The notes: generated from the sequence alone by a model not told the origin. A DNA stretch of 64,000 nt from Mesorhizobium sp. (GCF_023954305.1 NZ_JAMLIG010000001.1:620001-684000); one strand, 5' to 3'; positions 1 through 9,768 are shown, numbered from the stretch's first letter. Made by a program: numbers and translations.

Positions 1-1
1 C

Positions 2-127
2 ACGTTCGCGCCACCGACCGACAAGGACGGTAGCCGAGTGCCAGTTTCGTCCGTTTCGAGCGACAACACCTTGATCGGCGTCAAGCATACCCGGGAGACG
101 GAGCGGACCGTCGGCCGCAGGGCGTAA
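2..127 (+). CDS. C-terminal end of an unidentified protein (partial)
   Basis: Reading frame 2 is open from the window edge to a TAA at 125-127, giving 41 codons of the C-terminus of a gene that begins outside the window. About 34 of the 41 codons end in G or C, the third-position bias of the real genes here, whereas the other two forward frames hit stops early. The tail (…NTLIGVKHTRETERTVGRRA) has no motif I recognise. It converges on tonB, whose stop lies three bases away. The short length keeps the call tentative. Confidence 0.5.
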   Translation, partial: TFAPPTDKDGSRVPVSSVSSDNTLIGVKHTRETERTVGRRA

Positions 128-130
128 GAG

Positions 131-1042
131 TCAGCGGAACGACAGCGGGATCATGAAGGAATGCGACGAGCCGGGCAGGCCGGCCGGGGGTGGCGGAACA
201 CGGGCGGACCGCACCATACGCAGCGCGGCGCTGTCGAGGCGGGAGTTTCCCGACGAGCCCGTGACGCTGGCCGAAGTGATCGCGCCGGACGCGCTGACCA
301 CGAAACGGACATGCACGGTGCCGGTCAGGCCGCCGGCGCGTCCGGCACGCCGCGCGATCGCGGCGCGCACCTGGCTGTTCCAGCGCGCCGGGCTGACGGT
401 CGGGGCCTTGGCGGCGCGTGATTCGACGGATGCGTCGGCGCGCGACTTTGCCTCGCGCCGCACCTCGGCCTTCCGGACGGCCTTCCTACGCTCGGCCTTC
501 TTGCGCTCGACCTTCTTTTGCGGCTTGCCCTTGACCCGTTCGGCCGGTTCCTCTTCCACGATCTTGTCCGGCCGCGGAAGCGGAACGACCACTTCCGGGT
601 CTATCGCTTCGGCGACCTCCTGCTCGGGGATCTCCTCCTCAACCGGTTCTGCAGTCTCCTCCCGCACGATCTCCGGCTCGGTCTGTTCGATGACCGGCGT
701 CTCCTCGGGCACCACCGGCTCGGGCAGATCCTCGGTGACGGCTTCAGAAACCCCTTTCTCGACCGGATCGGCCAGTACCTCCTCGGGCGCGGCTTCCTCG
801 ACCGGCGTTTCCTCGCTCAGCGTCTCGGACATGACCGCGGCGGAACTGACGAAGGGAAGCTGCGCGAGTTCGACCACCATCGCCTCTTCCGCCTCGGAAT
901 GGGGAGGAGACAGTGTCTGCGACTGGAAGGCGAAGGAGACGGCCGCATGGGCCAGGACCACCGCCGCCGCGGCGAACATCCAGAGCCCCGCCTCCCGCGT
1001 CGAGACGCTGTAGCCGAGAGCGAGTTCCGCCGGGGCATTCAC
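131..1042 (-). CDS. tonB: TonB family energy-transducing protein
   Basis: TonB couples the inner-membrane proton motive force, harvested by ExbB/ExbD, to TonB-dependent outer-membrane receptors for iron chelates, haem or other large ligands. The 303-aa product has one N-terminal membrane anchor (about residues 18-42), a long periplasmic spacer rich in Glu, Pro and Val (about 50-165), a Lys/Arg-rich stretch (about 168-195) and a C-terminal TonB domain (about 215-303, with GTVHVRFVVSASG and a closing SFMIPLSFR). The start is GTG at 1040-1042, overlapping the exbD stop by four bases (GTGA), so translation is probably coupled. It is last of the exbB-exbD-tonB set. No receptor gene is in view, so the substrate is unknown. 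Confidence 0.88.
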   Translation of the reverse strand: MNAPAELALGYSVSTREAGLWMFAAAAVVLAHAAVSFAFQSQTLSPPHSEAEEAMVVELAQLPFVSSAAVMSETLSEETPVEEAAPEEVLADPVEKGVSEAVTEDLPEPVVPEETPVIEQTEPEIVREETAEPVEEEIPEQEVAEAIDPEVVVPLPRPDKIVEEEPAERVKGKPQKKVERKKAERRKAVRKAEVRREAKSRADASVESRAAKAPTVSPARWNSQVRAAIARRAGRAGGLTGTVHVRFVVSASGAITSASVTGSSGNSRLDSAALRMVRSARVPPPPAGLPGSSHSFMIPLSFR

Positions 1043-1482
1043 GGCGCGGCCCCTCCGTTCTGCGGGACAGTCTCCAGTCCGACGAGAGCCACTTTCAGAT
1101 AGCCGGCGGCGCGCAGTAGGTTCATCACCTGCATCAGTTCGCCGTACGGCACCGCCTTGTCGGCGCGCAGGAAGATGCGCGTCTCGCGGTCGTTGCCGGT
1201 CAACGCGCCCAGCGCGGCGCCAAAGCCCTCGCGTGGAAGTGTGTCGTTGCCGAGCGAGATCGAAAGGTCCTGCCTGATCGTCAGGAACACCGGCTGCTCC
1301 GGGCGCGACGTCGAGGCGGCCGTCGAAGCCGGCAGATCGACATTGACGTCGACGGTGGCGAGCGGCGCTGCCACCATGAAGATGATGAGCAGTACCAGCA
1401 TCACGTCGATGAACGGCGTCACGTTGATCTCGTGCGTTTCTTCGAGATCGTCGTCGGCGGTGTCGCGGATCGAGCCTGCCAT
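1039..1482 (-). CDS. exbD: ExbD, TonB-system proton channel subunit
   Basis: This 147-aa inner-membrane protein forms the proton-driven ExbB-ExbD motor with ExbB. The single N-terminal membrane helix carries the essential aspartate (Asp26 in VTPFIDVMLVLLIIFMVAAP) and is followed by a periplasmic ExbD/TolR domain. The frame stays open upstream to 1671, but the ATG at 1482 is chosen because the family motif DxxEINVTPFIDVML then begins near residue 12, and because TAGGAGCG lies just upstream at the exbB stop. Ten bases separate it from exbB, and it overlaps tonB by four bases. The cognate TonB beside it favours ExbD over TolR. Confidence 0.9.
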   Translation of the reverse strand: MAGSIRDTADDDLEETHEINVTPFIDVMLVLLIIFMVAAPLATVDVNVDLPASTAASTSRPEQPVFLTIRQDLSISLGNDTLPREGFGAALGALTGNDRETRIFLRADKAVPYGELMQVMNLLRAAGYLKVALVGLETVPQNGGAAP

Positions 1483-1492
1483 CGCCGCGCTC

Positions 1493-2482
<990 letters not shown>

Positions 2483-2494
2483 CTTCAAGGGCCT

Positions 2495-2510
2495 CTCCAA
2501 AAAATTGGAG
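2495..2510 (-). promoter_or_regulatory. Hairpin covering the exbB ribosome binding site
   Basis: On the minus strand the leader reads CTCCAA-TTTT-TTGGAG, a perfect 6-bp stem with a four-U loop. The 3' arm supplies the GGAG of the exbB Shine-Dalgarno, 12 bases before the ATG. The hairpin could hide the ribosome site until melted or opened by a factor. The geometry is seen directly; the function is inference. The remainder of the interval up to the araC stop (2511-2785) holds no other gene that I can support. Confidence 0.45.
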
Positions 2511-2785
2511 TTTTACACTCAACTATTACACCGGTCGATGCCGCGAAGCGACCGCCTTTGTCAAGATGGCAGTCTTAAGATCGACGGTCGCGCCGGCAGC
2601 CGAGGGCGGACGCGCGTGAATCGGGACGGCCGCATGTCCTCCGCGCCGGGCCTTTCGCGAACGAGCGTGCCGGCGCCGTTCGGCACTCCAGCCGTCCTCG
2701 AACTCGACGCCGCGCGGGCGCAGTCGTTCAATTCTTGAACGATCCTTCGGAGAATTCTGGGCTTATCGGCGAGCGAGCGCGCGGA

Positions 2786-3649
2786 TCATCGGGCGATGCG
2801 ACGGCGCCACTCGGTCGGGGTGACACCGGTGTATGTCTTAAAAACGCGCGTAAAATGCGCCTGGTCGGAAAACCCCGCGGTGATGGCCACCTCGGCCAAC
2901 GACGAGCGGCTGCCGACGAGCAGATCCTGGACCCGCCGAATGCGCTCCTGCATCTGCCAGCGGTGCGGTGGTATCCCGGTGGAGACCTTGAAGGCGTGGC
3001 TGAAATGGGATTCCGAGAGGCTGACGAGACCCGCGATGTCCGCAAGTGGGAGAGGCTCGAAGCAGCGTTCCGTCATGATCCTGATGACCTGCGCGAGCTG
3101 CCCGCGGGTCAGGCCGGGTCTGCGGCGCACCTTTCGGGGACGCACGTCGAAAAGGACGCTGAGCAACGCCTTCACGAGACCTTCGCCGTAATGGTCGTGC
3201 AATGGCGCTCCGGTCTCGCACTCCTCGACGATCGCGGCCGCCAGAGTCACCAGCCGCGGTTCGATGATCTCCAGGCGAAGCCGCGCCAGAGAGGCCTGGT
3301 CCAGATCCCTGCCGAAGCATCGAGCCGCCCAGGCTTCCGAGAAGTGCAGGTCGAAATGCCTGATCCTCTCACCGCGACTGTACCGTGCCTTCGTGGCGAC
3401 GCCCGCCGGGATGAAACTCATCCCGCCGGCGGCGCGGTGGACGATGGTCTCGCCCGTCTCCGGGCAGGCGATCTCGAACTCGCCTCCGTCGTCGAGCGAG
3501 AGCAGCACGAACAGTCGAGGATCGGGCGAAACGTAGACGCCGCCCGGTCCTCGCGTCCGGGCAACATCCCAGACGTCGGCGACCGCGCCGCCCCAGCGTC
3601 GCCATCTCAGCTCTCGTTCAAGCGAGAAGCCGTGCGTTTCGCTCTTCAT
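2786..3649 (-). CDS. AraC family transcriptional regulator
   Basis: This is a DNA-binding regulator with a C-terminal AraC/XylS double helix-turn-helix (last ~100 residues, with LPLADIAGLVSLSESHFSHA and ITAGFSDQAHFTRVFKTYTG) after a cupin-like N-terminal sensing domain. The frame is open to a TTG at 3757 (323 aa); ATG at 3649 gives 287 aa, closer to the usual AraC length. Neither start has a strong ribosome site, so the start is unsettled. It lies downstream of, and in the same orientation as, the end of the exb region's leader, and its promoter end faces the sugar operon at 4103. It could control either the TonB system or the sugar genes; the sequence does not decide. Confidence 0.8.
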   Translation of the reverse strand: MKSETHGFSLERELRWRRWGGAVADVWDVARTRGPGGVYVSPDPRLFVLLSLDDGGEFEIACPETGETIVHRAAGGMSFIPAGVATKARYSRGERIRHFDLHFSEAWAARCFGRDLDQASLARLRLEIIEPRLVTLAAAIVEECETGAPLHDHYGEGLVKALLSVLFDVRPRKVRRRPGLTRGQLAQVIRIMTERCFEPLPLADIAGLVSLSESHFSHAFKVSTGIPPHRWQMQERIRRVQDLLVGSRSSLAEVAITAGFSDQAHFTRVFKTYTGVTPTEWRRRIAR

Positions 3650-3959
3650 CTGCGGAAGAAAGCCGAACCTCTGCTGCAAACAGGCATGCGAGAGTGCGGA
3701 AGGAGGCAGGAGTTTCGGCGCTGTCGTTTCAAGGCAATAGGCATGGTCGGCTTGCAACGAGACCGAATCGCGGAAGCAGTCTAAAGTTTACTTATTTAAT
3801 CATTTTTATTGCCGTCATTCAGGATGTCAAATGTTTAGCGGCAATCCGCGGCTCTGGCGCGCCTCGCCAGCCGTTTTCACTGGATATCCATCCCGACATA
3901 GACCCGTGCCGCGCCGCCTCGTTCGAGCACGCGCATATTGTGCAATAAATTTCAGCTAG

Positions 3960-4008
3960 TGAATTGAAATTCATTCGCGTTGACAGATCAGTGTCCGCGT
4001 CGTAAAAG
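3960..4008 (+). promoter_or_regulatory. Promoter and palindromic operator of the polyol/sugar operon
   Basis: TTGACA at 3980-3985 is followed after 17 bases by TAAAAG (4003-4008), a good sigma-70-type pair about 95 bases upstream of the binding-protein ATG. Just upstream of the -35 lies the 14-bp palindrome TGAATTGAAATTCA (3960-3973), and a wider repeat AATTTCA/TGAAATT (3948-3954 and 3965-3971) overlaps it. The SorC-type regulator of this operon is the likeliest ligand, but this is inference. The rest of the AraC-to-binding-protein gap (about 3760-4102) is AT-richer DNA with no gene that I can support. Confidence 0.5.
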
Positions 4009-4102
4009 ATTTTTGCGAAATCTGTCGCGATATGAAATTTCTTGCACTCGTAAGCGGAAGCTGTCAGCTTTCTCAAGAGGCAAGAACAAAGTGGAGGAGA
4101 CA

Positions 4103-5122
4103 ATGAAGAGAGTTGCAATGACCGCAGCAGCCGCTGCGGCCACGATGACGCTTGCACTCGCATCGACGGGCGCAGCGTCCGCACAAAGCAAGTTCCAGTG
4201 CGAGCCGGGTGAAACCTACGTCATGAATGTCATGGTTTCCGCCCACCCGTATTGGGTTCCCGTCTATCAGGGCTTCAAGCAGGCCGCTGCCGCGATGGGA
4301 TGCGAAACCGTATTCTCGGGCACGCCCGACTACGACATCACCAAGCAGATCGCCTCTTTCGAACAGGACCTTGTCAAGAAGCCTGCCGGCGTACTGCTGC
4401 ATCCCATGCAGTCGGATCCGTTCATCGAGTCGATCAACGGAGCAATCGACAACGGTATCCAGGTGGTCACCTTCGCAGCGGATTCGCCGAAGTCGAAGCG
4501 CACGGCCTACATCACATCCGACAATCTGGCCGAGGCGAAGTTCGCGGCCGAGGAAATCGTCAAGCAGGTAGGCGACAGCGCCGAATACGCCGTGCTCGAG
4601 AATCCCGGCCAGAGCAACCACGACCTGCGCGTCACGGCGCTCATCGCCTACATGGAGAAGAATTATCCGAAGATGAAGTTGGTCGGGCGCCAAGCCAGCA
4701 ACCAGGACAGCAACGCCGCCTACAAGGCCACTGCCTCGATGCTGCAGGCCAATCCGAACCTCGCGGCGCTGTGGATTCCGGAAGCCGGTTCGGCCGAGGG
4801 CGCGGTCACGGCCGTGCTGGAGGCCAAGGCCAAAGTGCTGATCATGCACGCCGATGTGACGCCGACGACGCTGGAGCACATCAAGGCGGGCAACATCCAC
4901 ATGGCGCTGAATCCGAACCAGGGGGTGCAGGGCTTCATGGGTTTCATCGCCACCTTCCTGGCGGCGCATCCCGACATGTTCGACCCGTTCAACGACTACA
5001 AGGTGTCCGGCTACAATCCGATGCAGATTCCCTTCGTCGACAACGGCTTCGCCGTCATTACCAAGGAGAACGCCGACTCCTTCGACCTGAACAAATACAT
5101 GGAAGGACGCGATCCGAGCTGA
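4103..5122 (+). CDS. Sugar/polyol ABC transporter periplasmic binding protein
   Basis: This 339-aa RbsB-type (periplasmic binding protein family 1) protein captures a sugar or polyol and delivers it to the ATPase-permease pair that follows. A signal peptide (about residues 1-27, ending in ASTGAASAQS) precedes the ligand-binding core (SAHPYWVPVYQGFKQAAAAMG; DIGTP-like SGTPDYDITKQ). The ATG at 4103 is set by GTGGAGGAGA directly upstream; the longer open frame back to 3980 has no such site. It is the first gene of the operon that runs to 15474. The ligand cannot be read from sequence. EryB-, EryA- and EryD-like neighbours suggest a polyol or its keto form. Confidence 0.85.
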   Translation: MKRVAMTAAAAAATMTLALASTGAASAQSKFQCEPGETYVMNVMVSAHPYWVPVYQGFKQAAAAMGCETVFSGTPDYDITKQIASFEQDLVKKPAGVLLHPMQSDPFIESINGAIDNGIQVVTFAADSPKSKRTAYITSDNLAEAKFAAEEIVKQVGDSAEYAVLENPGQSNHDLRVTALIAYMEKNYPKMKLVGRQASNQDSNAAYKATASMLQANPNLAALWIPEAGSAEGAVTAVLEAKAKVLIMHADVTPTTLEHIKAGNIHMALNPNQGVQGFMGFIATFLAAHPDMFDPFNDYKVSGYNPMQIPFVDNGFAVITKENADSFDLNKYMEGRDPS

Positions 5123-5139
5123 TCGCGACCCTGCGCGAT

Positions 5140-5168
5140 GCCCGTGCCGCATCATCAGCGGCGCGGGC
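5140..5168 (+). other. Intercistronic hairpin after the binding-protein gene
   Basis: GCCCGTGCCGC and GCGGCGCGGGC pair over 11 positions (one G-U) around the loop ATCATCA, 17 bases after the binding-protein stop and before the ATPase gene. No U-run follows, so it is more likely an mRNA-stabilising or attenuating element than a full terminator. Confidence 0.5.
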
Positions 5169-5202
5169 GTCGAATACGAAGCACATTCTCGGGGCTACGG
5201 AC

Positions 5203-6735
5203 ATGGAATCCGCCGCGGCAAACGACACGATCCTCAAGATCACCGGCCTCAGCAAGTCGTTCGGGCCCGTGCGCGCGCTGCGCAATGTCAGCTTCGAGCT
5301 GCGCCGCGGCGAGATCCACGCGCTGGCCGGGGAGAACGGTGCCGGCAAGTCGACACTGATGAACGTCATCGACGGCATCCTGCGGCCGGATGCAGGGCAG
5401 ATATTGCTCGACGGCGAGGAGGTGCGCATCACCTCTCCGGCCATGGCGCAGCGTCTCGGCATCGGCTTCGTGCATCAGGAAATCGCGCTCTGTCCCGACG
5501 TGACGGTCGCCGAGAACATTTTCATGGGCGTCACCAGCACCAGCCGAGCCGGCCTGATGGACTACCGCGAGATCGAACGCCGCGCCGCCGAGATCCTGCG
5601 CCCGCTGGGCGAGATCGATCCCGCCGCGCTGGTGCGCACGCTGTCGATTTCCCAGCAGCAGCTGGTCGAAATCGCCAAGGCGCTGACGCTCGACTGCCGG
5701 GTGCTGATCCTGGACGAGCCGACCGCGGCATTGACCGAGCGCGAGGCGCAGACCCTGTTCGGGATCATGCACGAGTTGGCGGGGCGCGGCATATCGATCA
5801 TCTACATCACGCATCGCATGGCCGAGATATTCGACAATTGCGACCGCGTGACCGTCTTCCGCGACGGCCAATTCATCACCACCATGAACGTGGCGGAGAC
5901 GACGCCCGGCGCCGTGGTCAGTGCCATGGTGGGGCGTGTCATCGACGACCTCTACCCGCCCAAGCTGGGCGACGACGAGAAGCCGGGCACGATCCTGCTG
6001 GAAGTCCGCGACCTGACCGAGCGCCGGCGCTTTTCCGGCATCTCGTTCCAACTGCGAAAGGGCGAGATACTCGGCTTTGCCGGGCTGATCGGCGCGGGGC
6101 GCAGCGAGATCGCGCGCGGAATTTGCCGACTCGAGGGCGACGTTTCGGGCGAAGTGCTTCTGCACGGCGAACCGCTGCGCCTTGCCCACTACGGCGAAAG
6201 CATCGACAGCGGCATCGTCTACCTGTCGGAAGACCGCAAGGGCGATGGCCTCTTCCTCGATATGTCGATCGCCGCGAACGTCTCGGCGCTGCGCGTCGAG
6301 CAGGTTGCCTCGCGCGGCTTCATCATCGACGAGCGCCGGGAGGCGCAGGTGGCGGAAGGGCTGGGCGGCCGGCTCAACCTGAAATACGGCCATATCGGGC
6401 AACCGGTTTCGGCCCTGTCCGGCGGCAACCAGCAGAAGGTCGCCATCGCCAAGATGCTGTCCGTGAGCCCGAAAGTGATCTTCCTCGACGAGCCGACCCG
6501 CGGCGTCGATGTCGGCGCCAAGGCTGAAATCCATCGCATCCTGCGCGACCTGGCGCGCGCAGGCGTGGGCATCGTCGTCATCTCCTCGGAACTGCCGGAG
6601 CTGATCGGCTTGTGCGATCGCGCGCTGGTGGTACGCGAAGGCCGTATCGTCGGCGAGGTGTCGGGAGCGGAAATGAACGAGGACCGCATCATGTATCTCG
6701 CCTCGATCGGCGATGAACGGCGTCTGGCGTCCTAG
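5203..6735 (+). CDS. Sugar ABC transporter ATP-binding protein (RbsA type)
   Basis: This 510-aa tandem ATPase energises the ribose-type importer. The first half has a canonical Walker A (GENGAGKST, about 43-51), LSISQQQ signature (about 155) and Walker B (LILDEPTAALT). The second half has the degenerate Walker A usual for RbsA proteins (GLIGAGRSE) with intact LSGGNQQKV and FLDEPTRGVDVGAK. The ATG at 5203 is chosen because the conserved N-terminus (ILKITGLSKSFGPVRAL) follows at once; the open frame continues upstream through the previous gene in another phase and is not coding. It is 80 bases after the binding-protein stop and 11 bases before the permease. Confidence 0.92.
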   Translation: MESAAANDTILKITGLSKSFGPVRALRNVSFELRRGEIHALAGENGAGKSTLMNVIDGILRPDAGQILLDGEEVRITSPAMAQRLGIGFVHQEIALCPDVTVAENIFMGVTSTSRAGLMDYREIERRAAEILRPLGEIDPAALVRTLSISQQQLVEIAKALTLDCRVLILDEPTAALTEREAQTLFGIMHELAGRGISIIYITHRMAEIFDNCDRVTVFRDGQFITTMNVAETTPGAVVSAMVGRVIDDLYPPKLGDDEKPGTILLEVRDLTERRRFSGISFQLRKGEILGFAGLIGAGRSEIARGICRLEGDVSGEVLLHGEPLRLAHYGESIDSGIVYLSEDRKGDGLFLDMSIAANVSALRVEQVASRGFIIDERREAQVAEGLGGRLNLKYGHIGQPVSALSGGNQQKVAIAKMLSVSPKVIFLDEPTRGVDVGAKAEIHRILRDLARAGVGIVVISSELPELIGLCDRALVVREGRIVGEVSGAEMNEDRIMYLASIGDERRLAS

Positions 6736-6746
6736 GGGGATCAAGA

Positions 6747-7745
6747 GTGGCTATGACGATCGCGACATCCGACAAAGAACGAGCGCGGGGCCCGGCCGGC
6801 GGCTGGAGGCGCCTGCTGCGCATGCGCGAGACCGGCCTGGTCCTGATCATCCTTCTGCTGTTCGTCGCCATGTCTTTCGCCTCGGAATATTTCCTGACCT
6901 GGGCGAACATGCGCGCCATGGCGATGGCCTTCGCGGTCGAGGGCATCGTCGTGGTCGGAATGACCATCCTGCTCATATCCGGCGGCATAGATCTGTCGGT
7001 CGGGTCTGTCACGGCGCTCGCCATGGTGATCGCCGGCCTGCTGTTCCTGAACGGCATGGACCCGTGGACGGCGTCGATCATCGCGGTTGCCGCCTGCACG
7101 GCCATCGGCGCCGGGATGGGGTTCTTCGTCACCCGGGTCGGACTGCATCATTTCATCGTGTCGCTGGCCGTGATGGTCATCGCGCGAGGGCTCTGCCTGC
7201 TCGGCACCGGCGGGCGGCCGCTCGGCCTCTTCACCCTGCCGCCTGAATTCAAGTTCATCGGCCAGGGCTCGATCGGGGTTATCCCCGTGGTGATCATCAT
7301 CTTCGTGGTCGTCGTCGTCGCCTTCGACTTCATGCTCCGCCACACGACAATGTTCCGCAAGGTGTTCTACACCGGGAGCAACGAGAAGGCGGCCGCCTAT
7401 TCCGGCATCCGCACCAAGAAAGTCGTGTTCCTCACCACTACGCTGTGCTCGGCGCTGTGCGGCGTGGCCGGCGTGATCTACATGGCGCGTTTCGGCTCGG
7501 CCCAGCCGACCTTCGGCGTCGGAATGGAACTGAACGTCATCGCCGCGGCGGTGATCGGTGGCGCCAGCCTGTCGGGAGGCTCCGGCACGATCTTCGGCGC
7601 GATCCTCGGTACGATCCTCCTGTCGGTCGTCTCAAGCTCGCTCGCCCTGCTCGATGTTTCCGTCTACTGGCAGGACATCATCCGCGGCTCGATCCTGCTC
7701 ACCGCGGTGACGATCGACCACTATCTGAACAAGCGGCGCGGCTGA
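6747..7745 (+). CDS. Sugar ABC transporter permease (RbsC type)
   Basis: This 332-aa inner-membrane permease belongs to the BPD_transp_2 (ribose/xylose permease) family, with about eight to ten hydrophobic helices. Family landmarks include the GGIDLSVGSVTALAMV segment and the cytoplasmic EAA-like loop GGASLSGGSGTIFGAILGT. The start may be GTG at 6747 or ATG at 6753, both preceded by AGGGGGAT overlapping the ATPase stop. It presumably forms a homodimeric channel with the ATPase of the previous gene. It ends 28 bases before the SorC regulator. Confidence 0.9.
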   Translation: MAMTIATSDKERARGPAGGWRRLLRMRETGLVLIILLLFVAMSFASEYFLTWANMRAMAMAFAVEGIVVVGMTILLISGGIDLSVGSVTALAMVIAGLLFLNGMDPWTASIIAVAACTAIGAGMGFFVTRVGLHHFIVSLAVMVIARGLCLLGTGGRPLGLFTLPPEFKFIGQGSIGVIPVVIIIFVVVVVAFDFMLRHTTMFRKVFYTGSNEKAAAYSGIRTKKVVFLTTTLCSALCGVAGVIYMARFGSAQPTFGVGMELNVIAAAVIGGASLSGGSGTIFGAILGTILLSVVSSSLALLDVSVYWQDIIRGSILLTAVTIDHYLNKRRG

Positions 7746-7773
7746 AAGATGGCGACGCGTACGGACGAACGAG

Positions 7774-8754
7774 ATGGCTGAAAAGAAAGAAGATTTCGAG
7801 TCGATCCGCCAGATCTACACGGTTCTGGTGCTTCACTTCATCGACGGCATGAAGCAGTCCGACATCGCCGCTGCGATGAATCTGTCGCCGTCGAAGGTGA
7901 ACCGGCTCATCGCCCAGGGCCGCAAGCTCGGCATGGTCCGGATCGAAGTCGAGAGCCCCTTCCAGCGGCTGGTCGATCTCGAGAAACGCATGATGGAGGC
8001 GGCCGGCCTGGCCAACGCGGTGGTGGCGCCGACTGTGCCCGGCAGTCCGGAGACCACCATCCAGCAGGTCGGGCGAGCCGCCGCCAACCAGTTGCTGGAG
8101 GTGCTGCGCGACGGCGATGTCCTTGCCATCACCGGGGGCAAGGCAGTGAGCGCCGTTGTCGAAAACCTGCTGCCCGAACGTACGTTCGACGTGACTGTGG
8201 TGCCGTTGACGGGCGGCGTGCAGGGCAAACACTATACCGACGTCAACCACCTGGCGACGAGGCTGGCCGAAAAGCTGGGCGGCCGGACCATGCTGGTGCA
8301 TGCGCCGCTCTTCGCCGAAAGCCGCGAGCAACGCGACATGCTGATCGACATGGCGTCGATCCGGGCGGTGTTCGACCTGGCGCGCAAAGCCGCCGTCGCG
8401 CTGGTCGGCATCGGCTCGATCCAGACGGCGAGTTCCAGCTACTACGATCTGCATCCGATGCCCAATCCGGATCGCGAACTGCTCGCGCGAAGCGGGGCGG
8501 CGGGCGAATTCCTCGCTCATTTGATCCGCGACGACGGCTCGATGGCCGACTATCCGCTCAATCTGCGCCTCGTGGCGCTCGAGCCAGAGGAACTGTCCAA
8601 CTGTCGGCGCACGATCGGCGTCGCGGCCGGTCCCGAAAAGGTGCGGCCGATCCGGGCTGCGCTGGCAGGCCGCTACCTCGATTCGCTGGTGGTGGACGAG
8701 GAGACGGCGCAGGCAGTGCTGGAAGCCATGGGGGGGCTGCGCGATGTCGCGTGA
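7774..8754 (+). CDS. SorC/DeoR-type sugar-binding transcriptional regulator
   Basis: This 326-aa regulator has an N-terminal helix-turn-helix (about residues 12-55, MKQSDIAAAMNLSPSKVNRL) and a SorC-type sugar-phosphate-binding domain (about 65-320, with LAITGGKAVSAVVENL and VALVGIGSIQ). Members such as EryD of Brucella respond to a phosphorylated pathway intermediate. Sitting inside the operon between the permease and an aldo/keto reductase, it is likely to autoregulate the whole unit, perhaps through the palindrome at 3960-3973. The last 11 bases overlap the next gene. EryD-like is my best match; LsrR-like is an alternative within the same family. Confidence 0.88.
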   Translation: MAEKKEDFESIRQIYTVLVLHFIDGMKQSDIAAAMNLSPSKVNRLIAQGRKLGMVRIEVESPFQRLVDLEKRMMEAAGLANAVVAPTVPGSPETTIQQVGRAAANQLLEVLRDGDVLAITGGKAVSAVVENLLPERTFDVTVVPLTGGVQGKHYTDVNHLATRLAEKLGGRTMLVHAPLFAESREQRDMLIDMASIRAVFDLARKAAVALVGIGSIQTASSSYYDLHPMPNPDRELLARSGAAGEFLAHLIRDDGSMADYPLNLRLVALEPEELSNCRRTIGVAAGPEKVRPIRAALAGRYLDSLVVDEETAQAVLEAMGGLRDVA

Positions 8755-9739
8755 GATGTTGAAGCGCGAGATCGGCTCGTCGGGCATCAGCGCCAGCGCC
8801 ATCGGGCTCGGCACATGGGCGATCGGCGGCTGGATGTGGGGCGGGACCGACGAGAGCCAGTCCATCGCGGCGATCCGCGCCTCTATCGACGAAGGCGTGA
8901 GCCTGATCGACACCGCGCCGGCCTATGGCAAAGGCCTGGCCGAGGAAATCGTCGGCAAGGCGATCCGCGGACGTCGCGACGAGGTGGTTCTCGCCACGAA
9001 ATGCGGGCTGGTCTGGCACACGACGAAAGGCAATCACTTCTTCGACTATGATGGCAAGCCGGTGCATCGCCATCTTGGCGCCGAGTCGATCGTCTACGAG
9101 GTGGAGCAAAGCCTGCGCCGGCTCGGCACCGACCATATCGACCACTACATCACGCATTGGCAGGACCCGACCACGCCGGTGGCCGAGACGATGGAGGCGC
9201 TGCAGCGGCTGAAGCAGCAGGGCAAGATCCGCTCCATCGGCGCCAGCAACCTCAGCGTCGCCGAACTGGAGGCCTACGTCGCCGCCGGCGGGCTCGACGC
9301 GATCCAGGAAGAATACAGCATGGTCAAGCGCGACGCGGAGGCGACGCTGCTGCCGATCTGCCGAAAGTATGGCGTGTCGATGCTGAGCTATTCCTCTCTG
9401 GCACTGGGCCTGCTTTCCGGACGCGTCGGTCCGGGCCGCACTTTCGAAGGCGACGATCAGCGCAAGAATAACCCGCGCTTCTCCGTTGCCAACCGGGAGA
9501 AGGTCGCCGCACTCATGCACGACATCGCGCCGGTGGTCGAAGCGCACGGAGCGACGCCCGCGCAGATCGTGATCGCGTGGACGCTGCAGCAGCCGGGGAT
9601 CACCTTCTCCTTGTGCGGCGCCCGCACTCCCGCCCAGGCACGCGAGAACGCGGCGGCCGGGCGCATCCGACTTTCACCGAGCGAGATCAATACGATAAGC
9701 GAGGCTGCCAGCCGCCATCTGACCAATCTCGACGCCTGA
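8744..9739 (+). CDS. Aldo/keto reductase
   Basis: This 331-aa NAD(P)-dependent oxidoreductase of the (beta/alpha)8 aldo/keto reductase superfamily carries the full tetrad Asp56 (SLIDTAPAYG), Tyr61, Lys86 (LATKCG) and His138 (YITHWQD). It would interconvert an aldose or ketose with its polyol or lactone. It overlaps the regulator by 11 bases, with the start ATG at 8744. As part of a kinase/dehydrogenase/aldolase operon, it may prepare the imported sugar for phosphorylation or reduce the aldehyde released by the aldolase. The substrate is not inferable from sequence alone. Confidence 0.88.
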   Translation: MSREMLKREIGSSGISASAIGLGTWAIGGWMWGGTDESQSIAAIRASIDEGVSLIDTAPAYGKGLAEEIVGKAIRGRRDEVVLATKCGLVWHTTKGNHFFDYDGKPVHRHLGAESIVYEVEQSLRRLGTDHIDHYITHWQDPTTPVAETMEALQRLKQQGKIRSIGASNLSVAELEAYVAAGGLDAIQEEYSMVKRDAEATLLPICRKYGVSMLSYSSLALGLLSGRVGPGRTFEGDDQRKNNPRFSVANREKVAALMHDIAPVVEAHGATPAQIVIAWTLQQPGITFSLCGARTPAQARENAAAGRIRLSPSEINTISEAASRHLTNLDA

Positions 9740-9768
9740 CCGCCACACCAAGAAACAAGCCTTCAAGG

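Noticed and set aside
153..1102. Long open frames antisense to tonB
   Set aside because: Low-complexity Ser/Arg/Gly translations mirror the repetitive Glu/Pro spacer of TonB; the minus-strand genes have clear domains and coupling.
2483..2600. An iron-responsive box (Fur, Irr or RirA) upstream of exbB
   Set aside because: I looked for the usual inverted-repeat consensus forms and found no convincing match; only TGTAATAGTTGAGTGTAA-like repeats are present.
4252..6735. An 827-residue plus-strand frame upstream of the first ATPase
   Set aside because: Its first 317 residues lie in another phase of the binding-protein gene and read as Arg/Gly/His-rich noise; the ATPase starts at 5203.
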